From contig QHYA01000208.1 in assembly GCA_003223995.1 (NCBI GenBank), positions 1 to 7,932 of the forward strand: a stretch of 7,932 nucleotides of DNA, written 5' to 3'. Origin of the DNA: Acidobacteriota bacterium. GTDB lineage: Bacteria; Acidobacteriota; Polarisedimenticolia; QHYA01. The translations under genes and the position numbers were made by a program. Below the pieces are notes generated by a model. The model was not told where the DNA came from. It saw nothing but the letters and a program-made list of their open reading frames with translations, and searched no databases. Below, one piece after another: positions 1 through 5,692 of the stretch (the first letter of the stretch is position 1; each line of letters begins with the position of its first letter).

Positions 1-52
1 TCCTCGCAACTTCTGTTTCGCCCCGCGGCGCCCACCCGGCGTAAAAGGTTAT

Positions 53-71
53 TCTTGTCGCCGGTCTTGTC
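53..71 (-). repeat. Short direct repeat GACAAGA x2 in putative leader
   Basis: On the minus strand the heptamer GACAAGA occurs twice with a 12-nt period (65-71 and 53-59). It falls 13-31 nt downstream of the transcription start predicted from the -24/-12 element at 95-110, inside the untranslated leader of whatever gene lies left of the window. It could be an operator or a leader structure element, or chance. Only the repeat itself is observed. Confidence 0.3.
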
Positions 72-94
72 CAGTTGCCGGGCTCGCTGTGTTG

Positions 95-110
95 TGCAGC
101 CGGCGTGCCA
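95..110 (-). promoter_or_regulatory. Putative sigma-54 (RpoN) -24/-12 promoter
   Basis: The minus strand reads TGGCACGCCGGCTGCA. This matches the sigma-54 consensus TGGCACG-N4-TTGCA with one mismatch, and it has the required GG-N10-GC spacing (GG at 109-108, GC at 97-96). The predicted start of transcription is near position 84. The element lies outside any convincing gene, downstream of the histidine kinase, and points away from it toward the left edge, where the strand ends in an AGGA-like ribosome binding site (positions 1-4). I see no ATG between the predicted start and the edge, so the regulated gene should begin just outside the window with a leader of at least about 84 nt. Sigma-54 promoters need an NtrC-type activator, and the neighbouring kinase is of the NtrB/PilS type that usually pairs with one. 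The match is observed; its function and target are inferred. Confidence 0.5.
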
Positions 111-142
111 CTCGGAGAGACCGGGAGCCTCCGCAACCTAAT

Positions 143-172
143 CCTTTGAAAAACAAAGGCCAGGAGGCTGGC
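143..172 (-). terminator. Two small hairpins with T-run: weak terminator or activator site
   Basis: About 60-90 nt after the kinase stop codon the minus strand has a 5-bp hairpin (GCCAG-CCTC-CTGGC, 172-159). It is followed at once by CTTTGTTTTTC, whose flanks form a perfect 6-bp dyad CCTTTG-N5-CAAAGG (159-143). A GC stem followed by T residues resembles an intrinsic terminator for the kinase transcript, but the stem is short. Alternatively the CCTTTG/CAAAGG dyad, centred about 67 nt upstream of the predicted sigma-54 start, could be an activator binding site. The rest of 1-233 shows no convincing coding frame, tRNA or repeat apart from the elements listed. Confidence 0.28.
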
Positions 173-233
173 GCTCTCGCTGGCGGCCGGCGGCACGTCC
201 CCGAGGTCGGACGAAGAACTGTTACGAAACTTA

Positions 234-2153
234 TCAGGGGGATGAGAGAGGAAGCACGATATTGAAAGTGGTCCCTTCCCCCCGGCGGCTCCTCACGTCG
301 ATGGCCCCGTCGTGATCCACGATCGCCTTCTGCGCGATCGCCAGACCGAGCCCCGCCCCCTTGTCCTTTGTCGTGAAGAACGGCAGGAAGATCCTGCCGA
401 GGTTTTCCTCGCTGATCCCCGCCCCGTCGTCTGACAGCTCGATGCGCACACTCTCTCGCTGAGTGTCGATCCTTCCGCGCACCCGGAGCGCGACAGGACG
501 GCCGGGCGCCGATTCCGCTGCGTTGCGGAACAGGTTCGCGAAGGCCTGGCGAAGCAAGGTTTCGTCTGCCTGGATCTCGGGCAGCTCCCCTTCCAGCTCG
601 ATCCTGAGACGGGGCAGCGTCCAATCCATCTCGACCTCCTCGGCCGCTTGCGCGCAGAGCTTCGCGAGGTCCACGCGGCCGCGGGAGAGCCTCCCCGGCC
701 TGGCGAACTTCAGAAACTGATCGACGGCAGAGCGGACGGATTCCACTTCCCGGGCGATCGCTCCCGCGTGTCCGGCAGCCGGCCCCCCTGCCCCGGCACG
801 CTCGATCAGCCTCGCGTAGCCGAGGATCGTCGCCAGGGAGTTGCGGAATTCATGGGCGATCCCCGCCGAGATCTGCCCCACCGCCGCCAGGCTTTCCCGC
901 AGTCTCGCACGCTCGCGCAGCGAGCCGATCTCGGACAGCTCGGAGACGAGGCACAGCACGCCTCCGCGCCAGGCCCCCTGCGCGGCGATGGGGGACAGGG
1001 CCGCTCCGAGATGCCCCATCCCTCCCCCGGGCCTCCTGTAGGCGACGACCTCTCGCGATCGCGGCTGGCCTGATTCCATGGTCGCCTCGACCAGCCGCAA
1101 GAGCTCTTCCGAGCAGGCAAGAAGCTCCCGCGCCGGACGGCCCTGCTCGTGCTGGCCTTCGAGGGACACGCCCAGCATTTTTTCCGCGGCCGGGTTCAGG
1201 GCGACGACATTTCCCTCGCGGTCCACCGCGATGACCCCCGAGACCATCGTTGGCGCGATGGTCCTCGCGAATCCCCCTACGGGATCGACGGGGGCGGCGC
1301 CGCTCGGCTCGGGCCCCTCGGGACCCTCGGCTGCGGCCCCGGCCGTCGCCAGTCGCCGCAGCTCTTCTTCCTGGCGCCGGATCTTCTCCAGCACTCCACG
1401 GAGCAACGAAACGAGGGCATCCGGGTCATCGGCACCCGCCGGATCGAGATGCACCTGCTCCTTCGCCCCGACCACCGCCTGGGCGAGAAGCCTGTAGGGG
1501 CGGGCGATCCAGCGGGAGAGCGCCAGGGCGGCGATGGCTGCGAGCAGCAGGCCGATGGCCTGCGCCGCCGCGAAGATGCGATAGGCGCTCTCCACACGGC
1601 CCAGGGCCGGGGAGGCGAGAACGGTCTTGAAGTAACCGGCGACGGCCCCCTTGTCCGTCCGGAGCGTCCGGTAATCGACGATGGCGCTCTCCCCTTCCCT
1701 CTCCACCGGCCCCAGCCAGCGCTCCGATTCGACGTGCGCCCCGGCGGGGCCGCCGCCAGCGCTCGCGAGATCGCTGTCGATCGCGCCGAGCCTTTCCGGT
1801 GAGGATGAAGAGAGCACGGTCCCCTCCGGAGAAATCAGCTCGAGACCCAGAAGCCCCTGCCGCGCCGCCAGGGAGCGCAGTGTTGTCGGCGGATAGCGCA
1901 CCGCGACAGCGTCCAGGCGGGTCAAGCTGCTTGCCAGAGAGCTTTCGCCGGCCTCGCGCAGAACGCGCCGGGAGACCTCCGAGGCCAGCCTCCCTTCGCC
2001 GCTGCGCAGCGCCTCGCGAGCGGAGCGCAGGAGGAGAAAGTTGCCGACGTTCGCCGCGGCGAGGACCATCGCCAGCAGCACGAGCAGAAGGCGGACTCGC
2101 AGCTCGAAGTGGCTCGTCCTGATTTTTCGCGATCCGCTCACTCCGCCGCCCAT
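234..2153 (-). CDS. Membrane sensor histidine kinase, PAS-containing, NtrB/PilS-like
   Basis: This 639-residue two-component sensor kinase autophosphorylates a histidine and should pass the phosphate to a response regulator. One membrane helix lies at about 19-42 (VRLLLVLLAMVLAAANVGNF). A periplasmic sensing region of about 150 residues follows, then a second helix at about 194-215, a HAMP-like linker, an Ala/Pro/Gly-rich spacer and a PAS domain at about 294-404 (GVIAVDREGNVVALNPAAEKM). The H-box is GIAHEFRNSL with the phospho-acceptor at His434. The ATPase domain carries an N-box (NLFRNAAES), G1 (DDGAGI, ~575-580), F-box (FLPFFTTKDKG) and G2 (GAGLGLAI). All catalytic motifs are present, and the HEFRNSL/FFTTK pattern is of the NtrB/PilS/AtoS kind that usually pairs with sigma-54 activators. 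I chose the ATG at 2153 because it has an excellent ribosome binding site; the frame stays open to a GTG at 2291, but that segment is low-complexity and precedes the first helix. No response regulator lies in the window. The PilS reading rests on the adjacent prepilin peptidase and the sigma-54 promoter. Confidence 0.93.
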   Translation of the reverse strand: MGGGVSGSRKIRTSHFELRVRLLLVLLAMVLAAANVGNFLLLRSAREALRSGEGRLASEVSRRVLREAGESSLASSLTRLDAVAVRYPPTTLRSLAARQGLLGLELISPEGTVLSSSSPERLGAIDSDLASAGGGPAGAHVESERWLGPVEREGESAIVDYRTLRTDKGAVAGYFKTVLASPALGRVESAYRIFAAAQAIGLLLAAIAALALSRWIARPYRLLAQAVVGAKEQVHLDPAGADDPDALVSLLRGVLEKIRRQEEELRRLATAGAAAEGPEGPEPSGAAPVDPVGGFARTIAPTMVSGVIAVDREGNVVALNPAAEKMLGVSLEGQHEQGRPARELLACSEELLRLVEATMESGQPRSREVVAYRRPGGGMGHLGAALSPIAAQGAWRGGVLCLVSELSEIGSLRERARLRESLAAVGQISAGIAHEFRNSLATILGYARLIERAGAGGPAAGHAGAIAREVESVRSAVDQFLKFARPGRLSRGRVDLAKLCAQAAEEVEMDWTLPRLRIELEGELPEIQADETLLRQAFANLFRNAAESAPGRPVALRVRGRIDTQRESVRIELSDDGAGISEENLGRIFLPFFTTKDKGAGLGLAIAQKAIVDHDGAIDVRSRRGEGTTFNIVLPLSSP

Positions 2154-2158
2154 CGCAG

Positions 2159-2172
2159 CTTCCCTTCCCTCC
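2159..2172 (-). promoter_or_regulatory. Ribosome binding site fixing the kinase start
   Basis: The minus strand has GGAGGGAAGGGAAG, a strong purine-rich Shine-Dalgarno tract, ending 5 nt before the ATG at 2153. It decides the start over in-frame upstream candidates (ATG at 2189, GTG at 2291). The 160-bp gap 2154-2313 between the prepilin peptidase stop and this start shows no recognisable promoter boxes; it is GC-rich, with only a weak CGGCCC/GGGCCG inverted repeat at 2223-2253. Whether the kinase has its own promoter or is read through from the operon cannot be decided. Confidence 0.7.
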
Positions 2173-2313
2173 GATCCAGGCTGCGGCATGCAAGAGCGCG
2201 CTGCGCCGGCTCGCGCGTCTCTCGGCCCGCTGCGCGGTCCGAGCGCCGGGCCGTCGAGATCGCCCTTGGCCGGGAGCACGGCGTTGAGCACCGCAGCATC
2301 CGAAACAGCCCAG

Positions 2314-3083
2314 CTACCGGAGCAATCCGAGATACCAGCGGGCGAGAGGCTCCCCCAGGAAGCAGGCGAAAATCCCCCCGACCGACAGGAAGCAGCCGAA
2401 CGGCACCGACCTCCTCCTCATCCCACGGAAGAAGAGCGCCCCAGCGAGCGCGGCGCGGGAGATCCCCGGCCTGCGGTCCGCCACGGCCTCGAGCCGCCTC
2501 CCCGCATAGCGGGCCGCGATCCCGAACCCGACGAGCGAGCCGAACACGGAGCCGACGAGCAAGGTGACAAGCATCCCCGGAATGCCGAGGACCATGCGAG
2601 AGGCGCCCCGAGCCAGGGGCGCGCGAAGGAAAGCAGGAGGCCCGCCGCGGCTCCGGTCAGTGTGACAGCATCCGGAAGCAGCCGCAGGTCGAGGTCGGTG
2701 AAGAAGAGCACGATCAGCGCCGCCAGGAACGCGAACCGCGCGAAGCCTTCGAGCGTGGCCCCGTCGCGCGCCATGATGGCGACTGCCGAGAGGGCCGTGG
2801 CCGCCTCGACGAGCAGGTAGCGCGCCGGGATCGGTTCCCCGCAGCAGGCCGCGCGGCCGCGAAGCATGAGCCAGGAGAAGATGGGGACATTGAGGTACCA
2901 GGGGATCGGCCCGCCGCAGTGCGGGCAGGCGGAGGGAGGAAGCACGACCGAAAGGCCGCGGGGAAGCCTGTAGATGCAGACGTTGAGGAAGGAGCCGATC
3001 AGGCTTCCGATGAGCCCCGCGACGAACAGAAACGGCGGGGAAAGCGCCAAGGGGAAAGCTTCGGAGAGCATCTCCGCCGGCAT
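2314..3083 (-). pseudogene. pilD: Prepilin peptidase (A24), frameshifted, second catalytic motif missing
   Basis: This inner-membrane aspartyl protease cleaves, and often N-methylates, type IV prepilins and pseudopilins. The first frame runs from the ATG at 3083. It has the opening helix GLIGSLIGSFLNVCIYRLPRG, the cysteine segment CPHCGGPIPWYLNVPIFSWL, then PARYLLVE, then the first aspartate motif FFTDLDLRLLPDAVTL. Homology in that frame ends around 2600 (near WLGAP), and the frame continues as Ser/Arg-rich nonsense to 2418. The family's C-terminus resumes in another frame from about 2595: GMLVTLLVGSVFGSLVGF, later SVPFGCFLSVGGIFACFLGE, with its stop at 2314. Between the two parts the expected GxGDxK segment with the second catalytic aspartate is absent, roughly 40-50 residues by family comparison. 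The span is 770 nt, not a multiple of three, as expected for an out-of-frame deletion. It starts 1 nt after the TPR gene's stop. This is either an inactivated gene or an assembly error; its identity as a prepilin peptidase is firm. Confidence 0.85.
2603..2622. repeat. 7-bp GC hairpin at the prepilin peptidase frame break
   Basis: A perfect inverted repeat, GCGCCCC (2603-2609) and GGGGCGC (2616-2622), is separated by 6 nt. It sits where the two frames of the prepilin peptidase part company. Such a hairpin could promote replication slippage or deletion, or cause sequencing and assembly errors. The structure is seen directly; its role in the break is inference. Confidence 0.6.
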
Positions 3084-3084
3084 C

Positions 3085-3951
3085 TCATCCCCGCCCGAGA
3101 ACGAAGGAGGTCTGTGCTCGCACCTGCCCGCTCCTGCGGTCATACCGGTACGGATTTCCTTCGGGGTCCACCGGCAGCTTCTCCAGCCAGCCGATTTCGA
3201 CGAGGGTTTCGAGGGAAGGCGGCGGAGCGCCGTGCTCGGAGATGTAACGCCGGAGCAGACCCCCGAGGGCGTCCAGGTCCACGTCGATCTGCAGGTCGTG
3301 GACGTGCCGCCGGGCGATTTCCCGGCCTGCCGGATCCATCGACGGATCTTCGGCGATCGAGCGCCACGCCCTCAGGGCGGTGCGAAGGTCTCCCTGCTTC
3401 TGGAACATCGCGGCGTAGCAGCGGCGGATGACCGTGGGCGCTCCTGGAGCGGCGATCGCCTTCTCGAAGTACGCCGCCGCCCTGTCGTAGCGGCGCGCCT
3501 GGTAGCACTCCCAGCCGGCGAGATAAGGAAGGAGCCAATCCCGGGGATTGGCCGCGATCCCCTTGTCCAGCAGCGCGAGGGCCATGTCCGGGTCGCGCGC
3601 CTCGATCGACATGATCATCGCGCCGATCCAGTAGGGATCGATGTAGTTCGGGTCCAGCTCCGTGATGACATCGCGGAAGATCTTCTGGAGGTATCGGTAG
3701 CGGTTCTCGATCTCGTAGTGGCCATAGTACTGGATCGCCCAGAGGTAGATGACATCGGCGAGCAGGTGGCTGTAGCCGAAGCTGGCCGCGGCGAGGTATC
3801 TCCCGCTGGGAAGATAGAGCAGGTCCGCCCCCTCCGGCCGCTCCTGGACCGTCTCCAGCTTCGCTCCGGAGACCAGGACGGTCGCCGCCGCCCCCAGCGC
3901 GCAGATCGCACCGGCCGACCGGCCCAGCAGGGAGCGCTGCGAAGGCCGCAT
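3085..3951 (-). CDS. Membrane-anchored TPR protein, partner of ABC-2 exporter
   Basis: This 288-residue protein is of unknown precise function. An N-terminal hydrophobic segment (about 12-28, GAICALGAAATVLVSGA) looks like an uncleaved anchor. It is followed by a characteristic block (YLPSGRYLAAASFGYSHLLADVIYLWAIQYYG, about 46-76) that I recall from TPR proteins encoded beside ABC-2 transporters in Acidobacteriota-like genomes. Helical TPR-like repeats cover about 86-200 (for example DPYWIGAMIM, ANPRDWLLPYLAGWECYQA, RYDRAAAYFEKAIA). The last 50 residues contain PPSLETLVEIGWLEKLP and DPEGNPYRYD, resembling the C-terminal signature of GspG-like pseudopilins. Start and context: the ATG overlaps the permease stop as TGATG (1 nt), indicating translational coupling, and the prepilin peptidase begins 1 nt after its stop. 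It probably acts in the periplasm or at the membrane with the transporter. The role is inferred from context only. Confidence 0.82.
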   Translation of the reverse strand: MRPSQRSLLGRSAGAICALGAAATVLVSGAKLETVQERPEGADLLYLPSGRYLAAASFGYSHLLADVIYLWAIQYYGHYEIENRYRYLQKIFRDVITELDPNYIDPYWIGAMIMSIEARDPDMALALLDKGIAANPRDWLLPYLAGWECYQARRYDRAAAYFEKAIAAPGAPTVIRRCYAAMFQKQGDLRTALRAWRSIAEDPSMDPAGREIARRHVHDLQIDVDLDALGGLLRRYISEHGAPPPSLETLVEIGWLEKLPVDPEGNPYRYDRRSGQVRAQTSFVLGRG

Positions 3952-4718
3952 CAGGCGAAATCGCGCCGGGCGAACACCCCGCAGGCGATCGCCATCAGCA
4001 GCACCGCCCAGCCGGCGCCGTAGCATGCCGCGAGCCCCAGCTCCGAAGCCGCCACCGGAAAATGGTGCACGGCCTCCCCCTTGATGTTGAAGCGCTCCAG
4101 ATTCGGCAGGCCGTAGTAGAGCGCGTCGCAGAGCAGCTTGCCCGCCTGCTGCGGGACGCGCTCGCGCAGCAGCCTGAAGGACCAGGACAGGTGCCCGACG
4201 GCGTAAACCGACAGCGTGAACACGGACGAGAGGATCGGAGAGGAAAACGAGGAGAAGAGAAGGGCGACGGCCGTCATCACGAGCTGCTCGAGGAAGAGAA
4301 GTCCGATGGCCGGCAGCAGCCATGGGTCCGGATCGCCGTGTGCGAGCAGCACGAGGTAGAGCCCCGCGGTCATCAACAGGCAGTTGACGGCGAGGACGAG
4401 GCTCAGACCGAGGTACTTGCCCACCAGGAAGTGCCAGCGCCGGACGGGCCGGGACAGCAGGACGTGCACGGTCCTCTTCTCGATCTCCTTGAAGACCAAC
4501 CCCACTCCGATCAGCACGGCCGTCAGGACTCCGAACAGCTCGATCGCGGCGAGGCCGAGGTCCTTGATGATCTTCTCCTCGCTGCCCACCGTCAGCATCG
4601 AGACCACGCGGCTGGCGGTGATCAGGGCAAGGGCGAAGAACAGCAGCAGGTACAGCACGCGGTCGCGGATGGCCTCGCGGAACGTGTTCAGGGCGATCGC
4701 CCCGACGGCGCCGGTCAT
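3951..4718 (-). CDS. ABC-2 type transporter permease
   Basis: This 255-residue integral membrane subunit of an ABC exporter opens with NTFREAIRDRVLYLLLFFAL, a typical N-terminal coupling helix plus first membrane span of ABC-2 permeases. About six hydrophobic segments are visible near 20-36, 55-76, 100-125, 133-157, 160-178 and 224-248. The stretch KEIEKRTVHVLLSRPVRRW after the second span matches the conserved cytoplasmic loop of this family, which contacts the ATPase. Its ATG overlaps the ATPase stop as ATGA, and its own stop overlaps the TPR gene start, so the three are surely co-expressed. The substrate cannot be read from the sequence. The family is closer to NosY/GldF-like or general ABC-2 permeases than to the Wzm polysaccharide permeases, although glycan genes lie just upstream. 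Confidence 0.9.
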   Translation of the reverse strand: MTGAVGAIALNTFREAIRDRVLYLLLFFALALITASRVVSMLTVGSEEKIIKDLGLAAIELFGVLTAVLIGVGLVFKEIEKRTVHVLLSRPVRRWHFLVGKYLGLSLVLAVNCLLMTAGLYLVLLAHGDPDPWLLPAIGLLFLEQLVMTAVALLFSSFSSPILSSVFTLSVYAVGHLSWSFRLLRERVPQQAGKLLCDALYYGLPNLERFNIKGEAVHHFPVAASELGLAACYGAGWAVLLMAIACGVFARRDFA

Positions 4719-5692
4719 TTTCCGATCTTCCGGAGGAAGAGGTCTTCGAGGGTATCGCGGCAGGGGATGACGGCGCGGATGCGTGCGCCGGCCTCGAACG
4801 CGCAGCGGAGGAGCGCGTCCAGCTCCCGCTCCTCATGCACCCTCAGGAGAAGCTCCGGCCCCGGCGCCGGCAGCCGCTCCCAGGAGGCTCGCAGGCGGGA
4901 AGCATCGAAACCCGAGATCGACACCTCCCAGAACTTGATCCTGTTGCCCAGCAGCGTGGAGATCTCCCCTTCCGCAACCAGCCGGCCCTTGTCCAGGATC
5001 GACACCCTGTCGCAGATCATCTCGGCGTCCTGGAGGATGTGGCTGGAGAAGAACACCGTCTTCCCGCGGCGCCTCACGTCGAGGATCAGGTCGCGAAACT
5101 CGCGCCGGCCCACCGGGTCGAGCCCCGACATCGGCTCGTCCAGCACGAGCAGCTCCGGGTCTCCTGCGAGGGCCTGGGCCATGCCAACCCGCTGCACCAT
5201 CCCCTTGGAGCACCGGCGCAGGGGAATGCCGGCGTGCCCGGACATCCCGACCGCTTCGAGCAGGCGCGCGACCTCCGCCGGGCGGGAGGGGCGGGCGACG
5301 CCGGCCAGCCTGGCCGAGAGGTCGAGAAACTCCCGCGCCGTGAGGTAGTCGTAGAAGTACGGCTGCTCGGGCAGGAAACCGAGGGAGCGGCGGGACTCGG
5401 GGTCCATGGCGGGGCGGCCGAAGATCTCCACCTCGCCCCGGTCCGGCCTCAGCAGGCCGAGCAAGAGGCGGATGGAGGTCGTCTTTCCCGCGCCGTTGGG
5501 ACCCAGAAGGCCATGGATCTTCCCCGGTTCCACCTCCAGCGACAGATCGTGGAGGACGGTCCGGGGACGCAGGCCGAGATGGCCTCGGTACGATTTGCTC
5601 ACCCCCGCCAGCCGCAGCGCCGGTACCTCTGCCGCGGCGCTGCTTTCACGAGGTTGCGCGGGCGCTCGGGGCGCCGCCGTGGTCAGGGGCAT
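4715..5692 (-). CDS. ABC-2 type transporter ATP-binding protein
   Basis: This 325-residue ATPase powers the adjacent permease. All nucleotide-binding motifs are present: Walker A GPNGAGKT (64-71), Q-loop LPEQPYF (Gln110), signature CSKGMVQR (161-168; the SKGM form is usual in ABC-2 exporters), Walker B LLVLDEP (181-187), D-loop SGLD and H-loop SSH (His218). A C-terminal extension of about 80 residues (from FWEVSISGF) ends in DTLEDLFLRKIGK, the common tail of CcmA/NodI-like drug and lipid exporter ATPases. I chose the ATG at 5692: it overlaps the glycosyltransferase end by 10 nt and leaves a roughly 22-residue Ala/Pro-rich leader before the domain. Its ribosome binding site is weak (CGAG), consistent with translational coupling. 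The frame stays open far upstream, but that part is antisense-free shadow within the glycosyltransferase. Confidence 0.93.
   Translation of the reverse strand: MPLTTAAPRAPAQPRESSAAAEVPALRLAGVSKSYRGHLGLRPRTVLHDLSLEVEPGKIHGLLGPNGAGKTTSIRLLLGLLRPDRGEVEIFGRPAMDPESRRSLGFLPEQPYFYDYLTAREFLDLSARLAGVARPSRPAEVARLLEAVGMSGHAGIPLRRCSKGMVQRVGMAQALAGDPELLVLDEPMSGLDPVGRREFRDLILDVRRRGKTVFFSSHILQDAEMICDRVSILDKGRLVAEGEISTLLGNRIKFWEVSISGFDASRLRASWERLPAPGPELLLRVHEERELDALLRCAFEAGARIRAVIPCRDTLEDLFLRKIGK

Noticed and set aside
1..233. Possible tRNA or small RNA gene in the left noncoding stretch
   Set aside because: I could not fold a cloverleaf and saw no GTTCGAATC-like T-arm; only the promoter match, short repeats and hairpins could be supported.
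1426..2193. Alternative minus-strand frame inside the kinase gene
   Set aside because: Arg/Gly-rich shadow of the kinase; the real frame has helices, PAS and kinase motifs.
2154..2291. GTG start at 2291 (or ATG at 2189) for the histidine kinase
   Set aside because: The added residues are low-complexity, precede the first membrane helix without function, and the ATG at 2153 has a far better ribosome binding site.
2322..2337. Second sigma-54-like sequence (TGG...TTGC on the minus strand)
   Set aside because: The GG and GC doublets are 11 nt apart instead of 10, and the site lies within the 3' end of the prepilin peptidase.
2974..4023. A 349-codon open frame on the plus strand opposite the TPR gene
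   Set aside because: Its sequence has no recognisable domain, while the minus-strand frame has a membrane anchor, TPR-like repeats and proper gene junctions.
3952..4836. Upstream extension of the TPR protein frame to 4836
   Set aside because: The extension is Arg/Pro-rich and overlaps the permease gene entirely; the ATG at 3951 overlaps the permease stop as TGATG and precedes the membrane anchor.
4062..5348. A 428-codon open frame on the plus strand
   Set aside because: It lies antisense to the ABC permease and ATPase genes, its product is Arg/Glu/Gln-rich with no motif, and such frames are common in GC-rich DNA.
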